A stretch of DNA of 8,613 nt from Chloroflexota bacterium (GTDB lineage: Bacteria; Chloroflexota; Dehalococcoidia; Lucifugimonadales; UBA3495). Where the stretch lies: NCBI GenBank assembly GCA_028874675.1, contig JAPPJA010000355.1, forward strand, positions 1 through 8,613, given 5' to 3'. A model generated the notes under the pieces. The model ran no database searches. It was not told the DNA's origin and saw only the letters and a list, made by a program, of their open reading frames with translations. The position numbers and the translations under genes were made by a program. Of the stretch, positions 1-6,277 are shown one piece after another (positions within the stretch are counted from its first letter, which is position 1; each line of letters begins with the position of its first letter).

Positions 1-1355
1 CGGCCGGCCAGGGCTCCCGCAACGCCCTGCCCGAAAATGTTCCAGCGAGTGCCGGTCTCCTGGTCCACGAAATCATCCCCCTCTGCGGCAAAGGTCAACG
101 TCCGGTCGCCCAGGGTTCGTAGAAATATGCCCGTTGAGCCTACTTCCCGGGAGCTGGCTATGGAACGCTGGTCCAGGGCGGAGCGGGCGCCGGGCTTGAA
201 AAATACCGCCAGGTCTTCCCCTTCGATAGAGTGGTGGACAACCCTCGCTTCTTCCAGGAAGGCGAAGGGGAAGGCAACCGCCTCACCCCCCACGGTAACG
301 GCTGCAACCCGTTCCGTCGCAACCAGCCGGTCGTCCTGTTCCCCGGAAAACAGGAAGGGCGACCTGCCGAACTCATCGTAGCCCACGTAGGGGTTGGCGC
401 CGTAGCTGCGACTGTGGCCCGTGTCCCTGGACAGTACCAGCGCATCCGGGTAGGTGGCCTTGAAGTCCTGCCAGGCCACCAGAACTGCGGGCAATATGTC
501 CAGCCGCGCTCCCGTCAGCTCACCCACAATGGCCTCCCCCGTCAACTGCTGCCACCAGGACTGGGTCTGGCGGTCCCACATAATCAGGTCGCTGTTGCGC
601 AGGTTGCCGGAGACGCCGAAGTCGTAAACCTCGCCGTCCAAGCGACGGTCGAAAGCGATGGCGCTGTTGCAGAGGGGGCAGAAGGTGGCGGCCACCGGCA
701 CTCCGGCCAGCGTGTCATTGACTATTTCGTGCCACGTCAGGATTTGCAGGGGGTAGGCCTTGGCCGCGCCGTCAATCTCCAGCGCGATGACCGGTTCCTT
801 TTCCTCCAGCCAGTCGTCCGCTTCCTCCACGGTGACGAACTTGGGGGCGTCGATGGGAGGTATGCCATCCCTGGGAACTCCCCCCGAAAAGATTTCGCTG
901 TAGGGAACGCTGCGCTTGCTGAAGTCAGTCTCCCAGTCGCGGACATTGATTCGGGCACGCCGGAGTTCCTCTTCCCAGTCCTGGTCCTCAGTAACAACCG
1001 GTTTCGTGGAGGTTGGCGCAGGCGCCGCCCCGGTCGGAGTAGCAGCCTGGACCGGCCTCTCCCGGGGCGTGGGGGCAGCGGTCGGGACTTTTGTAGCCTC
1101 CTGGCTTACGCCCTCGACTGCAGCGACTGTCGGGACTGCCTCGGCCATGGGCGAAGGGGCCGGGGAAGGTGTGTCGGTGGCGGCCGGCGAAGTTGCCGGA
1201 GCCTGCGAAGGCTGCTGGCTCTCAATGGTTGGCGCGGCGTCGGTCCCGTCGGGTTGTTCGGCCGGCGGGGCGGCGTTCCCACACGCTATGGTGAGGGCGA
1301 CGGACAGGACAATGATGGGAATGGTCCAAAGAATCTTGGTGGAGAGAAGGCGCAT
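1..1355 (-). CDS. DUF3179 domain lipoprotein, 3' end cut by window edge
   Basis: The reading frame is open from an ATG at 1355 to the left edge, giving 451 visible residues and no stop, so the C-terminus is missing. Residues 1-25 form a lipoprotein signal peptide: a short basic start, a hydrophobic core, then the lipobox TIAC with Cys25. Residues 26 to about 120 are an Ala/Pro/Thr/Ser-rich linker that would hold the globular domain away from the membrane. From about residue 140 the protein matches my memory of the DUF3179 family: TFCPLCNSA with Cys226 and Cys229, then AFDRRLDG, GVSGNLRNSDLIMWDR, SWWQQLTGEAIVG, and GTRWNIFGQGVAGALAG at the cut end. Family members usually end a few tens of residues after this motif, so little is lost. 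GAGG six bases before the ATG is a fair ribosome binding site. The function of DUF3179 is unknown. The CxxC pair suggests a metal or redox role outside the cytoplasm, which is inference only. The gene diverges from the LUD gene. Confidence 0.9.
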   Translation of the reverse strand, partial: MRLLSTKILWTIPIIVLSVALTIACGNAAPPAEQPDGTDAAPTIESQQPSQAPATSPAATDTPSPAPSPMAEAVPTVAAVEGVSQEATKVPTAAPTPRERPVQAATPTGAAPAPTSTKPVVTEDQDWEEELRRARINVRDWETDFSKRSVPYSEIFSGGVPRDGIPPIDAPKFVTVEEADDWLEEKEPVIALEIDGAAKAYPLQILTWHEIVNDTLAGVPVAATFCPLCNSAIAFDRRLDGEVYDFGVSGNLRNSDLIMWDRQTQSWWQQLTGEAIVGELTGARLDILPAVLVAWQDFKATYPDALVLSRDTGHSRSYGANPYVGYDEFGRSPFLFSGEQDDRLVATERVAAVTVGGEAVAFPFAFLEEARVVHHSIEGEDLAVFFKPGARSALDQRSIASSREVGSTGIFLRTLGDRTLTFAAEGDDFVDQETGTRWNIFGQGVAGALAG

Positions 1356-1455
1356 TTGATGCCTCGTCGGGGGTTTCCTGGTGAGTGACGGTGGTGAGTC
1401 GTCCTGGTATCTAATACGATTCTAGGGCAGGGCTGGATTGGGCTCGCATTTCGAG

Positions 1456-1483
1456 GTAGCGCCGGCAAGCCTACGCCGGCTAC
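1456..1483. repeat. GCCGGC-containing imperfect inverted repeat in divergent gap
   Basis: In the gap between the divergent DUF3179 and LUD genes, GTAGCGCCGGC and GCCGGCTAC face each other around a short spacer. They form a GTA/TAC plus GCCGGC/GCCGGC stem with two unpaired bases in the left arm. It could be a small dispersed palindromic repeat or a regulator site; only one copy is present in this window. The rest of the 258-base gap holds no ORF I can support. Two TAGAAT-like -10 boxes exist (1533-1538 plus; the other on the minus strand near 1420), but neither has a convincing -35 partner. Confidence 0.4.
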
Positions 1484-1613
1484 TATGGGTCGTCAAGCCG
1501 GCCCCAGCGTATCGCACCGGGAGAAATGGGGTTAGAATGTAGCAGAATTCCAGTCCGGCTACCTTGGGCCAGGTTGTCTGGCGAGGGGGAACGGACTGAC
1601 GCTGGAGAGACTG

Positions 1614-2234
1614 ATGGCCACAGAAAACAGGGAGTTGGCGTCCGTGGATCAGGCTGCAATTGACCGGACGGTGGAGAGCCTGAAGAGCCGGAACGTAGAT
1701 ACGGTGGTTGCCGAGAACGGCGACGAGGCCAGGCAAATTCTGATTGGCATGATTCCCGATGGCGCCGAGGTGTTCAAGAGTACTTCCGAAACCCTGGACA
1801 CCATCGGCTATTCCGACTACATCCGGGAGGCGGACCGGTACAGGAACCTGTACACGGAAATTTCAGCGGAGCCGGACAGGGACAGGCAGCGGGAGCTGCG
1901 CCGCCTGGCCAGTGTTGCCGAGTATTACATTGGCAGCGTCCACGCCATCGCCGAGACCGGCGAGGTGATAGTGGCCAGCGGTTCGGGCAGCCAGCTTGGG
2001 GCCTATGTGTACGGCGCAAAGTACGTGATCTGGGTTTCGGGCGTGCAGAAAATCTGCCCCAGCCTGGACGAAGCGCTGGCGCGGGTCAAGGGATTTGCCG
2101 TGGACCGGCACCACGAATGGGCTGAGTCGCAGGGAAGGCCGGCCGCCCCGCTTGGCAAGTTGACGGTATTCGAAAACGAGCAGAATCCCGACCGCATCAA
2201 GATGGTGCTGATCAAGGAGTCGCTGGGCTGGTAA
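1614..2234 (+). CDS. LUD domain (DUF162/LutC-YkgG-like) protein
   Basis: This 206-residue cytoplasmic protein resembles the LUD family, which includes LutC of the lactate-utilisation LutABC system. The best match is the C-terminal core, about residues 115-165: AETGEVIVASGSGSQ, then a hydrophobic strand, then GVQKICPSLDEALARV. This corresponds to the family pattern of a Gly/Ser-rich loop followed by 'G..KIVP.LEEAL'. The N-terminal part has KSTSETLDTIG (residues 55-65), the usual position of the conserved segment after the first beta strands. Length is normal for stand-alone LUD proteins. ATG at 1614 is preceded by GGAGAG four bases upstream, which fixes the start. No LutA (CCG-domain) or LutB (iron-sulphur) partner gene is adjacent, so a lactate-oxidation role should not be assumed. 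The substrate and exact function are unknown. Confidence 0.8.
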   Translation: MATENRELASVDQAAIDRTVESLKSRNVDTVVAENGDEARQILIGMIPDGAEVFKSTSETLDTIGYSDYIREADRYRNLYTEISAEPDRDRQRELRRLASVAEYYIGSVHAIAETGEVIVASGSGSQLGAYVYGAKYVIWVSGVQKICPSLDEALARVKGFAVDRHHEWAESQGRPAAPLGKLTVFENEQNPDRIKMVLIKESLGW

Positions 2235-2274
2235 CCGGAGTAGCAGCCGGGCATTCCCGGGATGCCCTGTACCG

Positions 2275-2299
2275 CGCATCTTGCCACCGGCAGGGTGCG
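2275..2299 (+). terminator. Hairpin downstream of LUD gene (weak terminator candidate)
   Basis: An 11-bp stem (CGCATCTTGCC with GGCAGGGTGCG, including two G-U pairs) closes a 3-base loop, 41 bases after the LUD stop. A smaller GGGCAT/ATGCCC hairpin sits just before it at 2249-2267. Neither is followed by a T-run, so intrinsic termination is uncertain. Structure at the 3' end of the LUD transcript is the safest reading. Confidence 0.4.
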
Positions 2300-2349
2300 G
2301 GAAGCAGTGGTCGCCCAGGGCCCGCCTCCTTGTCAAAGGCGCCCCGAGA

Positions 2350-2379
2350 TTGACCCCCCGGCTACCCTTCATTTACCAT
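2350..2379 (+). promoter_or_regulatory. Candidate sigma70-type promoter of VOC gene
   Basis: TTGACC (2350-2355) and TACCAT (2374-2379) are separated by 18 bases and match the TTGACA/TATAAT consensus at 5 and 4 positions. Transcription would start near 2386, leaving a leader of about 45 bases with the ribosome binding site GAGGGAG at 2418-2424. This suggests that the VOC gene can be transcribed independently of the LUD gene. The call is by eye only. Confidence 0.4.
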
Positions 2380-2431
2380 TAACGCAACAGGCGTCGGCGC
2401 TATCTAAACACTCAATTGAGGGAGATTCCAA

Positions 2432-3676
2432 ATGGCTACTACCTCGGAACGACTATATGACGTTGGCGGCGTGACCATGTCCCGTCCTTTCAAGATCAGG
2501 AGGCTGGGTCACTTCGGCTTCAACGTTTACGACATGGAGGCCGGTCTGCGGTTCTACAAGGACCTGCTGGGCTTCAAGGTTTCCGATCACCTCAATTTCA
2601 AGGGCAACCCCGAGCGGGCGGAAATCCTGAAGGACGTCCCCGACCGGGACTGCCAGGGCGCATTTATGCACCACGGCGGCGACCACCACTCCTTCGTGCT
2701 GTTCCCCAAGAAGGCCCTGGATGTGCTTGGCAGGGGCAGCGGCCACGAGGGTGACGGCGACGTGACCATCAACCAGATTACCTGGCAGACGGGTTCGCTG
2801 GCCGAAGTGGTGAACGGTCAGAACTACTTTAACGAAACCGGGATTCCCATCCGGCGCACCGGTCGGGATATGCCGGGCAGCAACTGGCACACCTACGTGT
2901 GGGACCCGGACGAAAACATCAACGAGCTTTACTACGGTATCGAGCAAATCGGGTGGCTGGGTCGCAGCAAGCCCCGTCCCATGCATTACCGGGGCTTTCA
3001 CGAAGCGCCCACCCTGCCCCAGATGTCTGAAGAGGCTGAGGTGGACGAGGCCGTGGACAAGGGGATAGAGATTTTCTCAGGCACCCGCGACACGGAAAAC
3101 CTGCCGGCGGTCCACGACGTGGAGGGCATCCTGCTGCCGCGGCCCTTCAAAATTACCAAGATTGGCCCCGTCAATCTGTTCGTTCGCGACCTGGACGCCG
3201 CCCGGGCCTTTTATGCCGAGCGGCTGGGTTTCGTGTTGACCGAAGAGGTCATTTTCAACGGGCACCGCTGCGTCTTCATGCGCAACGGCAACGAGCATCA
3301 CAGCCTGGGCCTGTTTCCCAAGGCGCTGCGGGCGGAACTGGGCTGCAGTCCCCATACTTCCTGCATGTCTTTCGGGGTGGAAGTAGGCACCTACCGTCAG
3401 TTGAAGAACGCCGTGGCCTTCCTGAAGGAGCATGGGGTCAACTTCAGGGAAATGCCGCCGGAACTGCATCCCGGCGTTGACTACGCGGCCTACGCCCAGG
3501 ACCCGGACGGTCACCTGATCATGCTCTATTACTACATGGAGCAGCTGGGCTGGGAGGGCCAGCCTCGGCCGAAGGAATTGCGCCGGGCCGTGGGGTCCAC
3601 CGATGAATGGCCGGAAACCCTGGAGGCCTTGTCGGACACCTACGTGGACCAGGTGTTCCAGGGGCCGCTGGGCTAG
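2432..3676 (+). CDS. Tandem VOC-domain protein, extradiol dioxygenase-like
   Basis: This 414-residue cytoplasmic protein has two vicinal-oxygen-chelate (glyoxalase/bleomycin resistance/extradiol dioxygenase) modules. Module 1 spans about residues 20-178 and module 2 about 239-380. Each starts with PFKI and the VOC signature (D..A..FY...LGF). Each also ends with an EQ(I/L)GW.G motif beyond the fold, so the duplicated unit is larger than the bare domain. Module 1 keeps the likely metal triad: His27 (GHFGFNV), His85/His86 (GDHHSFVLF) and Glu165 (NELYYG). Module 2 keeps HH at 289-290, but the first His aligns with Pro246 and the Glu with Met364 (HLIMLYY), so it probably does not bind iron. Type I extradiol dioxygenases also have one active and one inactive module, though usually the C-terminal one is active. 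ATG 2432 is preferred over the in-frame ATG at residue 16 because GAGGGAG lies seven bases upstream. Ring cleavage is plausible, but another VOC chemistry is equally possible. Confidence 0.85.
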   Translation: MATTSERLYDVGGVTMSRPFKIRRLGHFGFNVYDMEAGLRFYKDLLGFKVSDHLNFKGNPERAEILKDVPDRDCQGAFMHHGGDHHSFVLFPKKALDVLGRGSGHEGDGDVTINQITWQTGSLAEVVNGQNYFNETGIPIRRTGRDMPGSNWHTYVWDPDENINELYYGIEQIGWLGRSKPRPMHYRGFHEAPTLPQMSEEAEVDEAVDKGIEIFSGTRDTENLPAVHDVEGILLPRPFKITKIGPVNLFVRDLDAARAFYAERLGFVLTEEVIFNGHRCVFMRNGNEHHSLGLFPKALRAELGCSPHTSCMSFGVEVGTYRQLKNAVAFLKEHGVNFREMPPELHPGVDYAAYAQDPDGHLIMLYYYMEQLGWEGQPRPKELRRAVGSTDEWPETLEALSDTYVDQVFQGPLG

Positions 3677-3740
3677 CCGCGACAGTTCAGACCGACACAG
3701 AAGGCAGGCAATTCGACGGATTCCCTGTGCGTGGCGCCAA

Positions 3741-3771
3741 AACAAGGGCAACCAGCGGGGTTGCCCTTGTT
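3741..3771 (+). terminator. 13-bp perfect hairpin between VOC and MBL genes
   Basis: AACAAGGGCAACC (3741-3753) pairs perfectly with 3759-3771 around a 5-base loop, 65 bases after the VOC stop and 39 bases before the MBL start. No T-run follows on the plus strand, so it is not a classical intrinsic terminator. It could partly terminate, protect the VOC message from 3' decay, or set unequal expression of two genes in one transcript. Confidence 0.5.
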
Positions 3772-3809
3772 GCCACAAGGGAATGGAATGAACTGCAGGG
3801 GAGGATAGA

Positions 3810-4679
3810 ATGCGCCAGTTGACCAGCAACGTTTACGTGGAGACCGAGCTACGGGGCTGCAACCACGGATTTGTTACCACCTCGGACGGGGTGGTGATGA
3901 TTGACAGTCCTCACAAGCCCTCCGATGCCCTGAAGCTCAAGGCCGAGATTGCTAAACACGGCCCGTTGCGGTACATAATCAACACGGAGCCTCATGGCGA
4001 CCACTGGACGGGCAACGCCTTTTTCGACGCGCCCGTGATAGCTCACGATGGGGTAAGGACCCGGATCCTCGAAACTGACCTGGAAGAGCATATCGAGCGC
4101 GTAGCCAATTTCGGCCCCGAGGAAGGGCCGCTGATGCAGGGCTACCAGCCCAACGTGCCCATAATCACCTTCAAGAACGGCATGACGCTTCGGGTGGGCG
4201 ACCATACTTTCCGGATGATTCACATGCCGGGCCATACTCTTTACCAGGCAGCCATAGTCATTGAAGAAGAGGGCGTAGTATTCACCAGCGACAATATCTT
4301 CCACAAGGTCCAGACCTGGCTGCACGAGGCCAACCCCGACCTTTGGCTTACGGCCCTGGAATCGCTGCGGAGGCTGGACGAGGACATATTTGTCCCTGGC
4401 CACGGCGACCTGTGCGACAAGGGCTATCTGGACGAACAGGGTTCCTTCATCATGGAGTGGCGGGACTATGTCAAGGAAGCCATAGACATTGGCATGACCC
4501 GGGACGAGGCGGCCCTGAACCTCACCAAGTTTGTTGACCGCTACCCCATGGATGTGGGGCAGGCCCACATGGCCCCGATGGTCATGCGAATCAGCGCCGC
4601 CAATCTCTACGATTACCTTACCGGCGCATGGGAGCCGCCCAAGCCTGCCACCCTGGCCCTCCGGCCGAGGGGCTTGTAA
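3810..4679 (+). CDS. MBL-fold metallo-hydrolase
   Basis: This 289-residue protein has the metallo-beta-lactamase fold motifs in order: strand and turn GVVMIDSPHK (27-36); metal motif TEPHGDHWTGN (59-69) with His62, Asp64 and His65; MPGHT with His142; TSDNIF with Asp161; and VPGHG with His198. The usual HxHxDH motif is ExHxDH here, with Glu60 in place of the first zinc-binding His. The other dinuclear-site ligands are present, so a hydrolase with altered metal binding or preference is likely. There is no signal peptide, so it should be cytoplasmic. The C-terminal 80 residues are helical (dimer or lid region). GGGGAGG five bases before the ATG is a strong ribosome binding site. The gene lies 133 bases after the VOC gene and may act on the same pathway, for example hydrolysing an ester, lactone or thioester product. 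That link is inference. The substrate cannot be assigned; beta-lactamase activity is not implied. Confidence 0.85.
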   Translation: MRQLTSNVYVETELRGCNHGFVTTSDGVVMIDSPHKPSDALKLKAEIAKHGPLRYIINTEPHGDHWTGNAFFDAPVIAHDGVRTRILETDLEEHIERVANFGPEEGPLMQGYQPNVPIITFKNGMTLRVGDHTFRMIHMPGHTLYQAAIVIEEEGVVFTSDNIFHKVQTWLHEANPDLWLTALESLRRLDEDIFVPGHGDLCDKGYLDEQGSFIMEWRDYVKEAIDIGMTRDEAALNLTKFVDRYPMDVGQAHMAPMVMRISAANLYDYLTGAWEPPKPATLALRPRGL

Positions 4680-4723
4680 GCGGCTGACCCTGGGCGGGAC
4701 AGGCTCGATGGGATAAATCAGTA

Positions 4724-4755
4724 CGGGCGGGTCAATTGACCCGCCCGCGATTTTT
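4724..4755 (+). terminator. Intrinsic terminator after MBL gene
   Basis: CGGGCGGGTCAA (4724-4735) is followed directly by its exact reverse complement (4736-4747), then CGA and five T residues (4751-4755). The very GC-rich stem with a terminal T-run, 44 bases after the MBL stop, is a classical Rho-independent terminator for the plus-strand genes. It also lies downstream of the convergent monooxygenase gene, but no T-run follows it on that strand, so bidirectional use is less certain. Confidence 0.85.
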
Positions 4756-4778
4756 GCCCGATCGGTTTACCGGTTCTG

Positions 4779-5963
4779 TCAGGCGGTAGCCGCCTCTTCC
4801 TTCTTTGCCATATAGTGGGGCATTACCTCGGTGGAAAACAGCTCGATGGAGCGCATGGCCTGTTCGTGGGTCAGGTCTCCCCACTGGAAGGAACACACGA
4901 AATAGTTGGCGCCCGTCGCTACGTACTCATCCATGTATTCGCGGATGGTTGCCGGCGAACCGGCGATGGCGCCAAAGCCCGCGCCCGCACCGGAGTGGCC
5001 GTCGCCCAGGCCGCCACGCAGGCCGGACCTGCGCTGCTGCCGCTCCACGTCTTCCAGGGACGCATCCAGGTCGCGGCGCTCTTCCTGCGGGAGGTCCCGA
5101 GGGGGAGCTGAAGCCGGGCGCGGGTTCATACCTGAGCCATAGAACTGGGTGAGCCCCCGTCGTTCCGCTTCCAGCCTCCTGGGGGTGCCCAGGTTCCACC
5201 GGTAGGACTCCCAGGCCGGCTGGGCTTCCCGCTGGGCTTCCGCGTCGGTTTCGGCCAGCAGCAGATGGTTGACCAGGCCGATCTTGGGCTCAGTGCCCTG
5301 GGCGGTCAACGTTCCCTTGCCCTGGTGCCTTTCCCATTCTTCCCGGTACCGCTTCACGTTGGCCTCGAATCCATCCAGGGAGCCGACGATGATGGTATTC
5401 ATGCCATCAATGGCCGCGGTTTCCACGTTTCGCATGTACCAGAAAGGCGGGAAGGGGTTCTGCTGGGGGCGCAGCCGCATGGGCAGCTCGTCAAAGTTGT
5501 AAAACTCCCCGTGGAAGTTCAACTCCTCGTGACTCAAACCCTCCTGGATGCAGCGCAGGGTTTCGTAATAGCGGGTCGCGTTGATTTCGACGTCGGAATC
5601 CTGACCCCAGAAAAAGGCCTCGAAAACGCCGCCACGGCCAACGCCCAGCTCGAGGCGGCCGCCGCTGAGGTGGTCCAGCATGCTGATCTCTTCAATCAGG
5701 CGAATGGGGTGGTGCAGGGGCAGCACGTAAACGCAGGGGCCAAAGCGCAGGGTAGTGGTGCGCTGGGACACGGCCGCCAAAAACACATTCTGGGAAGGGG
5801 CCAGGCTGTGCACCGCCGGCGTGTGGTGCTCGGCCAGATGGTAGGAATAGAAGCCTGCCGACTCCAGCTTTTCCAATTGGGTCAGGCGGAGGTCATAGAT
5901 TTCCTGCAAAGTCATACCGGGGCAGGGTTCTATGTGGTCAAAAACTCCAAACTCTAGTGCCAT
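4779..5963 (-). CDS. Luciferase-like (LLM class) flavin-dependent monooxygenase
   Basis: This 394-residue cytoplasmic protein belongs to the bacterial luciferase-like family, whose members use reduced FMN (or F420) and O2 to oxidise organic substrates. The signature regions are LAEHHTPAV (residues 43-51), with the catalytic-site His pair of the family. Next come the strand RFGPCVYVLPLHHPIRLIEE (73-92) and DHLSGGRLELGVGRG (97-111). AGSPATIREYMDEYVATGAN (334-353) is the usual C-terminal TIM-barrel segment. Residues about 282-333 are an unusual insert rich in Arg, Asp, Glu and Gly, lying just before AGSP. In family members this region is often a variable loop over the active site, so it may set substrate choice. 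AAGGAG lies six bases before the ATG. The gene has its own promoter and a repeat-bearing leader, and converges on the MBL gene. Light production is not implied. The substrate is unknown. Confidence 0.9.
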   Translation of the reverse strand: MALEFGVFDHIEPCPGMTLQEIYDLRLTQLEKLESAGFYSYHLAEHHTPAVHSLAPSQNVFLAAVSQRTTTLRFGPCVYVLPLHHPIRLIEEISMLDHLSGGRLELGVGRGGVFEAFFWGQDSDVEINATRYYETLRCIQEGLSHEELNFHGEFYNFDELPMRLRPQQNPFPPFWYMRNVETAAIDGMNTIIVGSLDGFEANVKRYREEWERHQGKGTLTAQGTEPKIGLVNHLLLAETDAEAQREAQPAWESYRWNLGTPRRLEAERRGLTQFYGSGMNPRPASAPPRDLPQEERRDLDASLEDVERQQRRSGLRGGLGDGHSGAGAGFGAIAGSPATIREYMDEYVATGANYFVCSFQWGDLTHEQAMRSIELFSTEVMPHYMAKKEEAATA

Positions 5964-5975
5964 TAAGCTCTCCTT

Positions 5976-6025
5976 GGCCTTGGTTAAGACAGAATTCGCC
6001 GGCCTTGGTTAAGACAGAATTCGCC
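5976..6025. repeat. Perfect 25-bp tandem duplication in monooxygenase leader
   Basis: Two identical, directly adjacent 25-base units occupy 5976-6000 and 6001-6025. Each begins GGCCTTGGTT, contains AAGACAGAATTC and ends GCC on the plus strand. They lie between the predicted -10 box (6039-6044, minus) and the ribosome binding site of the LLM gene. They would therefore be transcribed into nearly the whole 5' leader. Options are a duplicated operator, an RNA control element, or a recent slippage duplication without function. Confidence 0.9.
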
Positions 6026-6038
6026 GGGACCAGCGCCC

Positions 6039-6067
6039 ATTTTACTACCGGGGGCACAGCATAACAA
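6039..6067 (-). promoter_or_regulatory. Candidate promoter of the LLM monooxygenase gene
   Basis: On the minus strand, TTGTTA (6062-6067) and TAAAAT (6039-6044) are separated by exactly 17 bases. They match the sigma70-type consensus at 4 and 5 of 6 positions. Transcription would start near 6032, about 68 bases before the ATG at 5963. The tandem 25-bp units would begin only a few bases inside the transcript. Confidence 0.6.
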
Positions 6068-6277
6068 CTTGGGTTGAAGCGGTGGCGGCAGTTCCCACTC
6101 CAGCGGGCCTCACAGATCCCGGGGCCCCACTGGACGGCGGGCTTGGTATATCAGGTTCAGGCTGGGAAAGCCTACAGAAAGCGAACTATTGCTGGTGGCG
6201 TCCCTGGCCTCTTGCCCCTCTAATCGAAGGACGGGGAGCGCCCGTTGAGCGTGTGGAGCCCCGTTGCTAGTACTCAG
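6068..6277. other. Intergenic stretch without a supported gene
   Basis: Between the LLM promoter and the stop of the propeller gene I find no convincing gene. A 62-codon plus-strand ORF (6082-6270) lacks a ribosome binding site, has low-complexity Gly/Pro/Trp composition and no family resemblance, so it is not called. No tRNA-like cloverleaf or T-run terminator is visible. Base composition shifts from GC-rich to moderate toward the right end of this stretch. Confidence 0.5.

Noticed and set aside
231..1388. 385-codon plus-strand open frame at the left end
   Set aside because: It is the antisense of the clearly recognisable DUF3179 gene; its own translation is Arg/Gly-rich with no family motif. 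High GC keeps antisense frames open.
1541..1549. CAGAATTC shared with the 25-bp tandem units, as a common regulator site
   Set aside because: Only eight shared bases, with different flanks; consistent with chance.
1614..2234. LUD gene as lutC of a lactate-utilisation operon
   Set aside because: No lutA or lutB neighbour; LUD proteins are widespread outside that system.
3077..3829. 250-codon minus-strand open frame opposite the VOC gene
   Set aside because: Shadow of the VOC coding frame; no ribosome binding site or recognisable motif.
3849..4568. 239-codon minus-strand open frame opposite the MBL gene
   Set aside because: Shadow of the MBL gene, whose plus-strand motifs are unmistakable.
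5265..5957. 230-codon plus-strand open frame opposite the LLM gene
   Set aside because: Shadow of the LLM gene; it has no supporting motif or start signal.
4843..5963. LLM gene as a true bacterial luciferase (luxA)
   Set aside because: No luxCDBE genes nearby; the family is broad and mostly non-luminescent.
5976..6025. Possible start of a CRISPR array
   Set aside because: Only two units and no spacer between them; tandem, not interspersed.
6082..6270. 62-codon plus-strand open frame in the intergenic region
   Set aside because: No ribosome binding site, low-complexity composition and no family resemblance; likely chance.
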